The notes under the pieces were generated by a model. The model ran no database searches, was not told the DNA's origin, and was given only the letters and a program-made list of their open reading frames with translations. Below, one piece after another: positions 8,678 to 17,963 of a stretch of 60,808 bases of DNA (within the stretch, counting starts at the first letter, position 1; each line of letters begins with the position of its first letter). The translations under genes and the position numbers were made by a program. Location of the stretch: assembly GCA_019347715.1 (NCBI GenBank), contig JAHWKU010000012.1, positions 1 to 60,808 on the forward strand, written 5' to 3'. The stretch is from Actinomycetota bacterium (lineage in GTDB: Bacteria; Actinomycetota; CADDZG01; JAHWKV01).

Positions 8678-9631
8678 ATGGAGTCGAACCTGCTCGTAGT
8701 TCATAGACCGTCGATCACAGTCGAGGGTGCGGAAGATGCCAACCGGGCAACGGTTACCATCGAGCCCCTCGAGCCGGGGTTCGGCTATACGCTCGGCAAT
8801 TCCCTTCGCAGAACTCTTCTGTCATCCATCCCCGGAGCGGCAGTCACTTCTATCCGAGTCGACGGAGTTCAGCACGAGTTCTCCACGATTCCGGGAGTTA
8901 AAGAAGACGTCACCGACATCATCTTGAACATCAAGGAGCTGGTGGTTAGAAGCGACCTCGAGGAGGCGGCCACCGTGCGTTTGTCGGTGAGCGGTCCTGC
9001 AGAAGTCACCGGCGCCGACATCGAGGCCCCCGCCGGTATCCAGATCCTGAATCCGCAGCAGCTGATCTGCTCGATCAACAAAAGGGCTCGCCTCGACATC
9101 GAGATGACTGTCGAAAAGGGCAGAGGCTATGTCTCGTCTGAACAGAACAAGCCGGTCGGAGCTCCCATCGGCCTCATTCCAATCGATTCGATTTTCTCCC
9201 CTGTTCGTCGAGTCACCTACCAAGTGGAGTCCACGCGAGTCGAGCAGCGGACCGACTACGACAAGCTGCTCTTGGACATCGAAACCGACGGGAGCCTGAG
9301 CCCCAACGACGCTCTGTCGGCTGCGGGACGAACTCTCGTGGAATTGTTCCAGTTGTTCGCCGAACTTGGCGAGGGTCCCGGTCTTCAGATCGGTCCCGAG
9401 CCTGGCGCCGGCGGAACGGGGACCGATTTGACTATGCCCATCGAGGACATGGATCTGTCGGTTCGGTCGTACAACTGTCTGAAGCGGGAGGGAGTAACCA
9501 CCGTCGGTCAGCTCATCGAGCGAACCGAGGAGGACCTTCTCGACATTCGAAACTTCGGGCAGAAGTCGATCGACGAGGTCAAGCAGAAGCTGATCGACAT
9601 GGGCCTGTCGTTGAAGCAGAAGGAGTGGTAG
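8678..9631 (+). CDS. rpoA: RNA polymerase alpha subunit
   Basis: Alpha dimerises to scaffold RNA polymerase and its C-terminal domain binds UP elements and activators. The 317-residue product has the N-terminal dimerisation domain ([40 protein letters not shown]). The C-terminal domain spans about residues 250-317 with the helix-hairpin-helix part [20 protein letters not shown] and [19 protein letters not shown]. The AAGGAGAAG ribosome-binding site is at normal distance. The stop is followed directly by rplQ. Confidence 0.98.
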   Translation: MESNLLVVHRPSITVEGAEDANRATVTIEPLEPGFGYTLGNSLRRTLLSSIPGAAVTSIRVDGVQHEFSTIPGVKEDVTDIILNIKELVVRSDLEEAATVRLSVSGPAEVTGADIEAPAGIQILNPQQLICSINKRARLDIEMTVEKGRGYVSSEQNKPVGAPIGLIPIDSIFSPVRRVTYQVESTRVEQRTDYDKLLLDIETDGSLSPNDALSAAGRTLVELFQLFAELGEGPGLQIGPEPGAGGTGTDLTMPIEDMDLSVRSYNCLKREGVTTVGQLIERTEEDLLDIRNFGQKSIDEVKQKLIDMGLSLKQKEW

Positions 9632-10360
9632 GTGCCCAAGCCCTCTAAGGGACCGCGTCTCGCATCCGGTCCCTCTCACGAAAAGCTGATGCTGAGCGGC
9701 CTGGCCGCGGCATTGTTTCGTGATGAAAGGATCCGCACCACGGAGGCAAAGGCGAAACGGCTGAGGCCCGTTGCAGAGCGTCTCATCACCCTTGGCAAAG
9801 CTGGAGACGTTTCATCCCGCAGAAGGGCGTTGGCGGTCGTCGAGGACAGAGACATCATTCACAAGCTGTTCGACGACATAGCTCCTCGCTTCGCATCGCG
9901 AAACGGGGGATACACCCGCATCCTGAAGCTCGGCCCCCGCAAGGGCGATGCTGCGCCCATGGCTCTGATCGAGCTTGTCGAAGGCGAGGTGGCAGAGGCA
10001 AAACCTTCAAGACCCACTGAAGAAGGCCGGCGAACCAGAGGAATCAGAAGAAAACGCCGTCCTGCAGCCGATAGTCCCGAGCCGGTCGATGAGACCGAGA
10101 GTGCCGAGGCCGTCGAGGAGACCGAGGAACCACAACAACCCAAAGCCGCTGAAGCGCCAACCGAAACCGAAGGTGAAGGTGCCGACGAAGAGGCGAAAGC
10201 CCCGGAGGAATCTCCGGCAGAGCTCGCCGTGGTCACCGAAGAGCTTCCTCCGCAGAAGCTCGAAGCCAAGGATGCGGCGGCGGAGGCGGCAGACGAGGAG
10301 GCGCGTGAAGCCCAAGCCGGGCCACCGCGTGGTTCGGACAAAGAATTCAAGGACCGCTAG
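9632..10360 (+). CDS. rplQ: 50S ribosomal protein L17 with long acidic tail
   Basis: L17 binds 23S rRNA domains around the exit tunnel. Residues 1-120 are a normal L17 core ([57 protein letters not shown]). After a short basic bridge ([12 protein letters not shown]), about 100 further residues are rich in Glu, Ala, Pro and Thr and look disordered. The total of 242 residues is roughly double the minimal family length; extended L17 tails are known in Actinobacteria. Start is GTG, directly after the rpoA stop. Confidence 0.96.
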   Translation: MPKPSKGPRLASGPSHEKLMLSGLAAALFRDERIRTTEAKAKRLRPVAERLITLGKAGDVSSRRRALAVVEDRDIIHKLFDDIAPRFASRNGGYTRILKLGPRKGDAAPMALIELVEGEVAEAKPSRPTEEGRRTRGIRRKRRPAADSPEPVDETESAEAVEETEEPQQPKAAEAPTETEGEGADEEAKAPEESPAELAVVTEELPPQKLEAKDAAAEAADEEAREAQAGPPRGSDKEFKDR

Positions 10361-10369
10361 CTCAATCCC

Positions 10370-11116
10370 ATGGCCAGCTACCGGATGCTGCTCGCGTATG
10401 ACGGCGCGCCGTTTAGAGGCTTCGCGCGTCAGCCCGACCAGATAACGGTGCAGGGGACGCTCGAGGATGCCCTCTCGAAGGTTCTTTCGTCAGAGATAAA
10501 GATCTCCGGTGCTGGGCGAACCGATGCCGGTGTTCACGCGCTGGGGCAAGTCGTCAGCTTCACAACCGAAAAGTCCTTCGAGTCGCAGGAGCTTCTGAGA
10601 AGGCTGAACTCCATCTGTGGGCCCGAGATCGCCGTTCTCGAGATCGAAAGAGTCTCAGACGGCTTCGATGCACGGTTCTCTGCTGCTTCCCGCACATACG
10701 AGTACGCCATACTCACCCGCGAGATCCACGACCCGTTTTCCCGTCACACGGCCTGGCATCATCCGCGCCCCCTCGACACGCAGGCGATGTCCAAGGCTGC
10801 ATCGCAACTTCTGGGAGAGCACGACTTTTCATCCTTCGGCAGAGTTGAACCGCCCAAGAGCCCCGTAAGACGGATCGAGTCCATAGAGGTCGAGATTGAG
10901 GGAGATCTGCTCATCGTCAGGGTGACTGCGAACTCCTTTCTCCAGCAGATGGTTCGGTCGATCGTCGGAACCCTGATTGCCGTGGGGGAGGGCACCATTG
11001 ACGCGGACCGAATCGGAGAGATCCTCGAAACTCGAGATCGATCCGCGGCGGGTCCGGTTGCGCCCCCACATGGGCTCTTCCTGGTTTCCGTCGACTATCC
11101 CGAGGAACTCCTGTGA
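10370..11116 (+). CDS. truA: tRNA pseudouridine(38-40) synthase TruA
   Basis: Makes pseudouridine at tRNA positions 38-40. The 248-residue product has the catalytic Asp in [16 protein letters not shown], the N-terminal [16 protein letters not shown] and the C-terminal [19 protein letters not shown], all diagnostic. It starts nine bases after rplQ. The order rplQ-truA-rplM-rpsI is typical of Actinobacteria. Its TGA is overlapped by a GTG that is in frame with rplM but probably not the rplM start. Confidence 0.97.
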   Translation: MASYRMLLAYDGAPFRGFARQPDQITVQGTLEDALSKVLSSEIKISGAGRTDAGVHALGQVVSFTTEKSFESQELLRRLNSICGPEIAVLEIERVSDGFDARFSAASRTYEYAILTREIHDPFSRHTAWHHPRPLDTQAMSKAASQLLGEHDFSSFGRVEPPKSPVRRIESIEVEIEGDLLIVRVTANSFLQQMVRSIVGTLIAVGEGTIDADRIGEILETRDRSAAGPVAPPHGLFLVSVDYPEELL

Positions 11117-11142
11117 CCCGCATTTGGTACGATGAAGCTCCC

Positions 11143-11583
11143 GTGTCTCAAAAAACTTTTACTCCCAAGGCCACGGGGATCCAACGTGAATGGTGGATCC
11201 TCGACGCCGACGGCATGATCCTCGGCCGTGTGGCGGTTGAGGCCGCGCGCCTTCTTCGAGGAAAGCACAAGCCCACCTTTGCTCCTCACATCGACACTGG
11301 CGATCACGTAATAGTCATCAATGCCGCCAAGGTGCGCCTTTCGGGCAAGAAATTGGACGACAAGATCTGGTGGCGTCACTCCGGATATCCCGGTGGACTT
11401 CGCCGGATCCACTACGGCAAGCTGATGGAAGAACGACCCGAGAAGGCAGTTGAAAAAGCGATCAATGGCATGCTGCCGAAGAACCGTCTGGGACGAGCCA
11501 TGTTCCGCAAGTTGAAGGTCTACGCCGGAGCGGAACATCCCCACGAGGCACAAAGTCCCAAACCATGGAAGACGGTGAGCTAA
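11143..11583 (+). CDS. rplM: 50S ribosomal protein L13
   Basis: L13 is an early 50S assembly protein. Conserved segments are [36 protein letters not shown] and [17 protein letters not shown]. The GTG at 11143 gives [12 protein letters not shown] and 146 residues, matching family length; the GTG at 11113 would add ten residues and overlap truA, and cannot be excluded. The stop overlaps the rpsI ATG at 11583. Confidence 0.94.
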   Translation: MSQKTFTPKATGIQREWWILDADGMILGRVAVEAARLLRGKHKPTFAPHIDTGDHVIVINAAKVRLSGKKLDDKIWWRHSGYPGGLRRIHYGKLMEERPEKAVEKAINGMLPKNRLGRAMFRKLKVYAGAEHPHEAQSPKPWKTVS

Positions 11584-11987
11584 TGGCGGTCAAGACCCAG
11601 GAACTCTCTCGCGCAACCGGTCGCCGCAAGGAGGCCGTGGCGCGGGTGCGAGTGATTCCCGGTGAGGGCAAGTTCTCGATCAATGGGGGCCGCTCACTCG
11701 AGGAGTACTTCCCTAATCTCGCCGTACGCATGGTCATTCTGGAGCCGCTTCGTATCGTAGAGCGAGAAAAGGCATACGACATCTTCGTCCGTCTCGTTGG
11801 CGGCGGAGTCACCGGTCAAGCAGGTGCTCTGCGCCATGGGATCGCACGCGCTCTGGTGGAACTCGATCCAGATCTGCGCGCTACCTTGAAGCGTGCAGGT
11901 TTCCTGACCCGCGATCCTAGGATCAAGGAGCGCAGGAAGTACGGGCTCAAGAAGGCGCGGAAGGCTCCTCAGTACTCCAAGCGCTAA
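11583..11987 (+). CDS. rpsI: 30S ribosomal protein S9
   Basis: S9 reaches the P-site tRNA with its C-terminal tail. The chosen ATG (11583) follows a GGTGAG site and gives 134 residues; an ATG at 11565 inside rplM is less likely. Diagnostic parts are [39 protein letters not shown] and the end [24 protein letters not shown] tail. The final 41 bases overlap the end of the convergent phosphatase gene. Confidence 0.96.
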   Translation: MAVKTQELSRATGRRKEAVARVRVIPGEGKFSINGGRSLEEYFPNLAVRMVILEPLRIVEREKAYDIFVRLVGGGVTGQAGALRHGIARALVELDPDLRATLKRAGFLTRDPRIKERRKYGLKKARKAPQYSKR

Positions 11988-12387
11988 ACCGCCCGGCGAA
12001 TTTCTCTACGAACTCTCGCTGACCATCGACCTCGACGGCGTGCGGATGATAGTTGTCGCGTACCCATTGCACGGCGCGCTCCGGCATCACACCCGCGAGT
12101 ACGGCCATGCATGCCAGTACTGTTCCGGTACGCCCGATGCCTCCAATGCATCCGACCTCTACCTTTTGGCCCGATCGTGCAAGCTCGAATGCTTCAACTA
12201 TCGCCTCTGAAGCTTGTTCGGGGTCGGTCGGAACACCGAAATCCGGCCACTCAACAGTCGATGCCGGCCATTGAGGACGCCAGCCTGGATCCAGATAAAG
12301 GCCAAACTGCCTCCAGCCCTGGTTCGCGTCGCGGTCAGAAAGGGGAGACCCCCTAACGACTGTTCCATCTGGGAATCTCACTTCCAT
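11947..12387 (-). CDS. Protein-tyrosine/dual-specificity phosphatase family protein
   Basis: A 146-residue predicted cysteine phosphatase. The P-loop is [17 protein letters not shown], fitting C-x5-R-T with the nucleophile Cys, and a general-acid Asp could be in WPDFGVPTD. Small actinobacterial proteins with the same layout (EVxFPDGTxVRG start, [17 protein letters not shown]) are known by sequence, substrate unknown. The chosen start is the ATG at 12387; an ATG at 12426 adds 13 residues. It runs convergent to rpsI with a 41-base overlap and divergent from the aminotransferase. Confidence 0.82.
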   Translation of the reverse strand: MEVRFPDGTVVRGSPLSDRDANQGWRQFGLYLDPGWRPQWPASTVEWPDFGVPTDPEQASEAIVEAFELARSGQKVEVGCIGGIGRTGTVLACMAVLAGVMPERAVQWVRDNYHPHAVEVDGQREFVEKFAGRFSAWSTEEPSAPS

Positions 12388-12434
12388 CTGCCGGGCCCCC
12401 GGGAGGATTTGTCTCTGAGATAGCATGATCTCTC

Positions 12435-13535
12435 ATGTTGGATCCACGCAAGCTGCCCGAGGGCCCTGCACTGATGATCGCCGGCCCCGGCCAGCTCTAC
12501 GACGAAGACCTAGAGGCGCTCGGGCGTCAGGTAATCGCTCACTACGGAGACGTATGGGTAGGGGTTCACAATCACGTCCTGGAGTCTCTCGGGGCCCTTC
12601 TCGGAGCCACGCAGCTTCCCTATCTGATTCCCGGCACCGGAACGACCGGACTGGATGCAGCAGTGATGAACCTGTTCGAGGCGGGCCAGAGAGTAGTGGT
12701 AGCGAAGACCGGCTTCTTCGGAACGAGGTTGATGGAAATCGCTCGAGCTCATCGTCTGGAAGTAACCGAAGTTGAGGTCGAAATCGGAGAGCCCATCGAT
12801 CCCTCCAAGATCGAAGAGGCAGCTTCGAACGCGAATGGAATTCTCACAGTTCACGTGGACACTTCCACGGGAGTTCGTCACCCGATTGAGGAGATTGCAG
12901 CCGTCGCTCGTCGAACGGGTGCGATTTACATGGTCGATGGAATAGCTTCGGTTGGGGGCGAGATGGTCGACATCGACGGCTGGGGAATCGACGCGCTGGT
13001 AACGGGGACCCAAAAAGGTCTCGAAGCTCCACCGGGCCTGGCCATTGTTGCGCTGGGGGAGGGCGGCCGCGCGCGGGTCGAGGCTCGCAGCGAACGGCCG
13101 CTTTCCTGGTACCTGGATCTCAAGACGTGGGATAGATACCGCGATGAGTGGGGCGCCTGGCATCCGCATCCAGTTACGATGCCGAGTCCGCTCATTCTGG
13201 CCCTAGCCTCCAGTCTCGATCGCATTGCAAAGAAGGGACTTGCCGCAGTTGTAGGTGAGCGCGCATCGCTTGCGGAGAGTCTGCGCGTTGGACTCAGGGA
13301 TCTGGGACTCGCTGCGGTCCCCAAGGAAGGCTTCGAAGCCAACTTGGTAGTTGCTGCATATGCCCCCGATCCAACTTCGATCCAGAAGCATCTGCTGGAT
13401 CAGGGAATCATGATCTCGGGTGGCTTGGAACCGCTTGGCGGGAAAACGATCCGAGTTGGGCTTATGGGAAAGACGGCTACCCCCGAGATGGTCGAGCGCG
13501 TTCTCCAGGGGATCGCAGAAGCCGTAAGCCAATGA
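12435..13535 (+). CDS. Class V aminotransferase (alanine/serine-glyoxylate type)
   Basis: PLP-dependent enzyme of the class V group that includes alanine-glyoxylate and serine-glyoxylate aminotransferases. The 366-residue product begins with MIAGPGQLYDEDLEALGRQV, has an STGVRHPIEEIAA segment, the PLP-ring Asp in IYMVDGIASVGG, and the Schiff-base Lys in ALVTGTQKGLEAPPGLA. The C-terminus GGKTIRVGLMGKTATPEMVE is typical. Donor and acceptor cannot be told. It overlaps the downstream epimerase by four bases, so the two are probably one transcript. Confidence 0.88.
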   Translation: MLDPRKLPEGPALMIAGPGQLYDEDLEALGRQVIAHYGDVWVGVHNHVLESLGALLGATQLPYLIPGTGTTGLDAAVMNLFEAGQRVVVAKTGFFGTRLMEIARAHRLEVTEVEVEIGEPIDPSKIEEAASNANGILTVHVDTSTGVRHPIEEIAAVARRTGAIYMVDGIASVGGEMVDIDGWGIDALVTGTQKGLEAPPGLAIVALGEGGRARVEARSERPLSWYLDLKTWDRYRDEWGAWHPHPVTMPSPLILALASSLDRIAKKGLAAVVGERASLAESLRVGLRDLGLAAVPKEGFEANLVVAAYAPDPTSIQKHLLDQGIMISGGLEPLGGKTIRVGLMGKTATPEMVERVLQGIAEAVSQ

Positions 13536-14518
13536 AGATCCTCGTCATCGGTGGAACGAGTTTCGTCGGCCGTCACTTCGTCGAGGCAGCGATGGCGAAG
13601 GGTCACACGCTTACGCTCTTCAACCGAGGGAAGACCAACCCGGATCTCTTTCCAGAGGCTGAGCACATCAAAGGAGACAGAGATGGTGATCTCTCGCAGC
13701 TCGAAGGCGGCAAATGGGATGCTGTCCTGGACACCTCCGGTTATCTGCCCGGTGTCGTCAGGAAATCTGCAGCCGCTCTTGCAGGCATCGTCGAGCACTA
13801 CACCTTTATTTCTTCTCTCTCGGTGTACCAGGACCCGTTCGCAGGTGATGAATCGGGGCCGCTGGGGACTCTCGAGGACGAGTCAACAGAGGAAATCACC
13901 GGAGAGACTTACGGTCCGCTGAAGGTTCTTTGCGAGAAGGCCGTCAGAGAAGAGATGAGTGGGCGCGCCCTCATCATCAGGCCTGGGCTGATCGTCGGCC
14001 CTCACGATCCGACCGATCGTTTCACCTACTGGCCGGTGCGCATCTCCGAAGGTGGAGATGTTCTAGCTCCGGGGGGAGGCGACTCACTCGTTCAGTTCAT
14101 CGATGCGAGGGATCTGGCGAGTTGGATGTTGAAGATGATCGAAAACGGCGAGATGGGTGACTACAACGCCACCGGACCGGCGGAAGAACTCTCTATGAAG
14201 ATGTTTTTGGAGTCCATCAACCAGGCTCTCGGGGGCAAGGCAAATCTCGAATGGGTCCGAAGCGACTTCCTTCAGAGTCAGAGCGTTGGACCCTGGATGG
14301 AGATGCCGCTTTGGCTGGGAAGCGACGAGGCCCACATGAAGGCCGATATTACAAAGGCAGTGGCGGCGGGACTTTCGTTCCGGCCCACAGAAGAAATCGC
14401 CAAGGACACCAACGAGTGGGCACGTTCCCGCCCGAAGGACCACGAGTGGAAGGCCGGGCTTTCTAGAGAAAAGGAGGCGATGGTCCTCCAGGCCTGGAGA
14501 GAGGCCGGGAGTGCCTAA
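13532..14518 (+). CDS. NAD-dependent epimerase/dehydratase family protein
   Basis: Extended short-chain dehydrogenase fold of 328 residues. The nucleotide-binding motif is MKILVIGGTSFVGRHFVEAA, a catalytic Ser is plausible in FISSLSVY and the Tyr/Lys pair is in ETYGPLKVLCEKAV (YxxxK). RPGLIVGPHDPTDRFTYW is also typical. The substrate is unknown; similar proteins are annotated as sugar-nucleotide or isoflavone-reductase-like enzymes. Start overlaps the aminotransferase by four bases, end overlaps glmM by eight. Confidence 0.82.
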   Translation: MKILVIGGTSFVGRHFVEAAMAKGHTLTLFNRGKTNPDLFPEAEHIKGDRDGDLSQLEGGKWDAVLDTSGYLPGVVRKSAAALAGIVEHYTFISSLSVYQDPFAGDESGPLGTLEDESTEEITGETYGPLKVLCEKAVREEMSGRALIIRPGLIVGPHDPTDRFTYWPVRISEGGDVLAPGGGDSLVQFIDARDLASWMLKMIENGEMGDYNATGPAEELSMKMFLESINQALGGKANLEWVRSDFLQSQSVGPWMEMPLWLGSDEAHMKADITKAVAAGLSFRPTEEIAKDTNEWARSRPKDHEWKAGLSREKEAMVLQAWREAGSA

Positions 14519-15854
14519 GCTGTTTGGGACCGACGGCATAAGAGGAGCCGTCAACTCCACTCTTACCGTAGAGCTGGCCGCCTCCCTTGGCCGCGCAGCC
14601 GGAACCGAATTCAAAAGGCGCAGCCCATCTGGGAGTGTGCTGATCGCTCGCGATACGAGGCTCTCCGGCCCCATGCTCGAGGCGGCTTTGTCTTCGGGAT
14701 TGATGTCTGCGGGGGTCGACGTAATCTCGTGCGGCATTCTCCCGTCTCCGGCGATTGCCTTTCTGGTGCACGATCTCGGTGCGGCCGCTGGGGCGGTGAT
14801 TTCCGCTTCCCATAACCCAGCAGGAGACAACGGGATCAAGTTCTTCGGAGCCAACGGGTTCAAATTGACCGAAGCCGAAGAGGACGCGATCGAAACTCTG
14901 ATGTCGAACGCTGTCGCCGTTCCACCCGGTGAATCCGTGGGAGGCACCTCGATCGCATCCGATGTCGATCGGCGCTACGTCGACCATTGTCTGAAGGCGC
15001 TGGAAGGCAGGAGTCTCGAGGGATTGAAGATTGTCCTGGACTGTGCCAACGGTGCGGCTTATCGCACCAGCCCACTTGCGCTCGCGGATTTGGGGGCCGA
15101 CTTGGTGGTCATCAACGACCGGCCCGACGGGACCAACATCAACCTGGGATGCGGCTCGACCAATCCGGAAGTGGTGGCCAAGGCAGTACTCGAACACCAG
15201 GCCGACGTCGGCCTGGCACATGATGGAGATGCCGACCGGCTGATCGCGGTGGACGAAACGGGAGAGGTCGTCGACGGTGACGCGATCCTTGCATCGATGG
15301 CCCTGGAGTTGAGTGAGCGAGGAGCTTTGCGCAATGACATCGTCGTATCCACGGTAATGGCGAATCTTGGCTTTCGGAATGCGATGAACAAGGCAGGACT
15401 CGAGTTAGTTGAGACACCGGTGGGGGATCGTCACGTTATCGAAGCCATGCTCAGGACCGGTTCGGTCTTAGGGGGAGAGCAGTCCGGCCACGTCATCTTT
15501 CTCGATTACGCCACCACGGGGGATGGGCTGGTCACTGCACTGCGTCTGCTGGGAAGGATGGTCTCGAGCGGGAAGAGGCTTTCCGAGCTCGCGGCGGTGA
15601 TCGAACATTTTCCGCAAGTGCTCATGAACGTCCGCGTCGAGAATAGGGAAGAGTTCCAAAACTCTCAGGTGATCGAACAAGCGATAGAGGAAGCGTCTTC
15701 TCGTTTGAGTGAGACCGGAAGAGTGCTGGTTAGGCCCTCCGGCACGGAGAACGTAGTCCGGGTTATGGTAGAGGCCCCTGATGAAGCTACCGCCAATGAG
15801 GTTGCGGCGGAGATCGCAGGGATCATTAGCCAGGAGTTGAATGGCACGAGCTAA
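14511..15854 (+). CDS. glmM: Phosphoglucosamine mutase
   Basis: Interconverts glucosamine-6-phosphate and glucosamine-1-phosphate for UDP-GlcNAc and peptidoglycan synthesis. The 447-residue product starts MPKLFGTDGIRGAVNSTLTV. The phosphoserine loop is VISASHNPAGDNGIKFFG, the metal loop AHDGDADRLIAVDE, the sugar-binding loop GGEQSGHVIF, and the phosphate-binding loop VRPSGTENVVRVMVEA. It lies upstream of the glmS ribozyme and glmS, placing two consecutive amino-sugar steps together. Confidence 0.97.
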   Translation: MPKLFGTDGIRGAVNSTLTVELAASLGRAAGTEFKRRSPSGSVLIARDTRLSGPMLEAALSSGLMSAGVDVISCGILPSPAIAFLVHDLGAAAGAVISASHNPAGDNGIKFFGANGFKLTEAEEDAIETLMSNAVAVPPGESVGGTSIASDVDRRYVDHCLKALEGRSLEGLKIVLDCANGAAYRTSPLALADLGADLVVINDRPDGTNINLGCGSTNPEVVAKAVLEHQADVGLAHDGDADRLIAVDETGEVVDGDAILASMALELSERGALRNDIVVSTVMANLGFRNAMNKAGLELVETPVGDRHVIEAMLRTGSVLGGEQSGHVIFLDYATTGDGLVTALRLLGRMVSSGKRLSELAAVIEHFPQVLMNVRVENREEFQNSQVIEQAIEEASSRLSETGRVLVRPSGTENVVRVMVEAPDEATANEVAAEIAGIISQELNGTS

Positions 15855-15900
15855 CGAAAGGAGGTAGAAGAGAGCAGAGATCGAATCGAGATGCTTTGAT

Positions 15901-16045
15901 CCAAGCGCCAGGACTCGCCAGGGTATCGGTGAGTTGACGAGGTGGGGGAATTCGAATTATTCGGCGGGTGCCCCCCGGCTTCACGGTCGTAACGGAACCG
16001 ACAAAACTCAGAGGTGACTCTGGGGACAACACGGAACCGGCGTGG
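15901..16045 (+). ncRNA. glmS ribozyme: glmS ribozyme/riboswitch (GlcN6P-activated self-cleaving RNA)
   Basis: The 250-base glmM-glmS gap carries the conserved core of the glmS ribozyme. The cleavage-site element AGCGCCAGGACT starts at 15904, with the expected cut between A15904 and G15905. A stem GACTCGCC (15912-15919) pairs with GGTGAGTT (15928-15935). The core GTTGACGAGG (15933-15942) follows, then a TCGAATTATTCGGCGGG stretch (15952-15968) and TGCCCCCCGG (15969-15978). A 7-bp hairpin with a GTGA loop lies at 16007-16024 after ACAAAA. In known cases GlcN6P triggers cleavage and lowers glmS mRNA. The 3' border is approximate. Confidence 0.93.
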
Positions 16046-16066
16046 CGAAGGGTGATCTTCCCTTCG
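16046..16066 (+). other. Perfect 7-bp hairpin between ribozyme and glmS
   Basis: CGAAGGG (16046-16052) and CCCTTCG (16060-16066) form a perfect stem around a seven-base loop, 38 bases before the glmS ATG. It has no T-run, so it is not an intrinsic terminator. It may be a 3' element of the ribozyme or a leader hairpin affecting translation. The glmS start itself has only a weak AGAG before it. Confidence 0.4.
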
Positions 16067-16104
16067 TGCATCTCATGGGATCTCTTGGTCTCTTCAAAAT
16101 AGAG

Positions 16105-17937
16105 ATGTGCGGAATCGTTGGTTATACGGGATCGAAGAGCGCGCTCCCGATCTTGCTTTCAGGACTTCATTCGCTCGAATACCGCGGGTACGACTCAGCC
16201 GGCATCGCTCTTGCCGGCAAAGAGGGCCTATGGCTCAAGCGTCGAGCGGGCAGGGTCTCCGAGTTGGAGGAAGCAATCGGCGATGACGAGATTCCGTCCG
16301 GGGTCGGCATAGGTCATACCCGATGGGCGACTTGCGGGGCTCCGAACGAGCCAAATGCGCATCCCCACCGTGACTGTTCCGGACGTATCGCAGTAGTGCA
16401 CAACGGGATCATTGAGAATCACGTGCAGCTGCGCCGGAAGCTCGAGGAAGAAGGTCACAAGTTTCGCTCCGATACAGATACCGAGACGCTGGCCCATCTC
16501 GTGGAAAATACGATGGCTTCGGGTTCCGATCTTGCCCAAAGCGTCCGATCGGCGGTATCTCAGCTGGAAGGTTCTTACGCCATCGTGGTGATCTCTGCCA
16601 CCGAGCCGGGAAGGATCATCGCCGCGCGAAGCGACGCTCCTCTGATTCTCGGGTTGGGAGACGGAGAGAACTTCGTTGCATCAGATGTCGTCGCTTTGAT
16701 CGAGCACACCCGAAGAGTCGTCATCCTCGAGGACCATCATCTTGCCGACGTCACTTCGGACAACGTGAGAATCGTCGACGCCGACGGCGAAGAGCAACCC
16801 ATAAGGGAAATCGCAGTGACCTGGGACATCGCTGCTGCGGAGAAGGGTGGCTTCGAACACTTCATGCTGAAAGAGATCCACGAGCAGCCCGCTGCGGTCC
16901 GCGAGACCCTTCGAGGCCGCGTGGACGCTGCAGGTCACCTCACCCTGGACGAAATGCGAATGTCAGAGGAGGAAATCCGCGATATCGACAAGGTGTTTGT
17001 AGTGGCCTGCGGTTCTTCCTTTCATGCCGGCCTTGTGGCGAAGTACGCGCTGGAACATTGGACGCGGCTCCCTGTCGAGATCGATGTGGCAAGCGAGTTT
17101 CGCTACCGGGACCCGGTGCTCAATTCTGAGACCCTCGTTGTTGGGATCTCTCAATCGGGAGAAACCGCAGATACTCTTGCAGCATTGCGTTATGCGCAGC
17201 ACCAGAAGGCCAAGGTCATTTCGATCACGAACGTGGTTGGATCCTCAATTACCCGAGACTCAGATGCTGTGATCTACACGCACGCAGGCCCCGAGATAGG
17301 TGTCGCCGCTACCAAGACTTTGACCACACAAATGACCGCACTCTGGCTTCTCGCGCTGTGGGTTGCCCAAACCAGAGGCACGATGTTTCCCGACGAGCGG
17401 CGAGCCGTCTTCGAGGAGCTGGCGCGATTGCCAGGCCTCATGGAGGAGGTGCTCTCAGACGACTCGAAGACCTTCATGGTCTCGGAACGCTTCAAGGAGG
17501 CTCGGACGTGGTTATTCATCGGGAGGGGTGTCGGGTTTCCTGTGGCTATGGAGGGTGCCCTCAAACTGAAGGAGATCTCCTATTTGCACGCCGAAGGGTT
17601 CGCGGCAGGTGAGATGAAGCACGGTCCCATCGCGCTCCTCGAAGATGGTGTGCCGGTTGTAGCTGTGGCTTCGAAGAGTCACGTGCATGCCAAGCTTCTC
17701 TCGAACATCGAAGAAGCCAAGGCGAGAGGAGCGGTGATCGTGGCCGTAGGTAACCCGGGAAACGACGAGGTAGCCAAACTCGCTGATGAGCTGCTCGAGG
17801 TCCCCCATGTGACCCAGCTGCTGTCGCCTGCACTCGACGTACTTCCTCTGCAGCTGCTCGCCTATCACGTTGCGAAAGCGCGAGGTCTCGACCCCGATAA
17901 GCCGCGCAATTTAGCCAAGAGCGTGACGGTCGAATAG
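16105..17937 (+). CDS. glmS: Glutamine-fructose-6-phosphate aminotransferase (isomerizing)
   Basis: Makes glucosamine-6-phosphate from fructose-6-phosphate and glutamine, the first step of amino-sugar synthesis. The ATG at 16105 gives 610 residues starting MCGIVGYTG, placing the catalytic Cys at position 2 as this Ntn-type glutaminase requires. An in-frame GTG at 16042 would bury that Cys behind 21 residues and lies at the ribozyme end, so it was rejected. The glutaminase domain is about 1-240, followed by two SIS domains (SGETADTLAALRYAQ; HAEGFAAGEMKHGPIALLE) and the end PRNLAKSVTVE. Confidence 0.98.
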   Translation: MCGIVGYTGSKSALPILLSGLHSLEYRGYDSAGIALAGKEGLWLKRRAGRVSELEEAIGDDEIPSGVGIGHTRWATCGAPNEPNAHPHRDCSGRIAVVHNGIIENHVQLRRKLEEEGHKFRSDTDTETLAHLVENTMASGSDLAQSVRSAVSQLEGSYAIVVISATEPGRIIAARSDAPLILGLGDGENFVASDVVALIEHTRRVVILEDHHLADVTSDNVRIVDADGEEQPIREIAVTWDIAAAEKGGFEHFMLKEIHEQPAAVRETLRGRVDAAGHLTLDEMRMSEEEIRDIDKVFVVACGSSFHAGLVAKYALEHWTRLPVEIDVASEFRYRDPVLNSETLVVGISQSGETADTLAALRYAQHQKAKVISITNVVGSSITRDSDAVIYTHAGPEIGVAATKTLTTQMTALWLLALWVAQTRGTMFPDERRAVFEELARLPGLMEEVLSDDSKTFMVSERFKEARTWLFIGRGVGFPVAMEGALKLKEISYLHAEGFAAGEMKHGPIALLEDGVPVVAVASKSHVHAKLLSNIEEAKARGAVIVAVGNPGNDEVAKLADELLEVPHVTQLLSPALDVLPLQLLAYHVAKARGLDPDKPRNLAKSVTVE

Positions 17938-17963
17938 CCGGGAGGCTCATTTGAGACAATGAT

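Noticed and set aside
8822..9679. 285-codon frame antisense to rpoA
   Set aside because: Shadow of a conserved essential gene, no independent signals.
15857..15865. Perfect AAAGGAGGT ribosome-binding sequence just after glmM
   Set aside because: No start codon lies at a usable distance; the only nearby ATG (15891) gives a two-codon frame. Probably chance or part of the RNA leader.
16046..16066. Hairpin before glmS as an intrinsic terminator
   Set aside because: No T-run follows and it lies 38 bases before a well-supported start codon.
16042..16104. In-frame GTG that would extend GlmS by 21 residues
   Set aside because: It would remove the obligatory Cys from position 2 and lies at the 3' end of the ribozyme; ATG 16105 gives the canonical MCGIVGY start.
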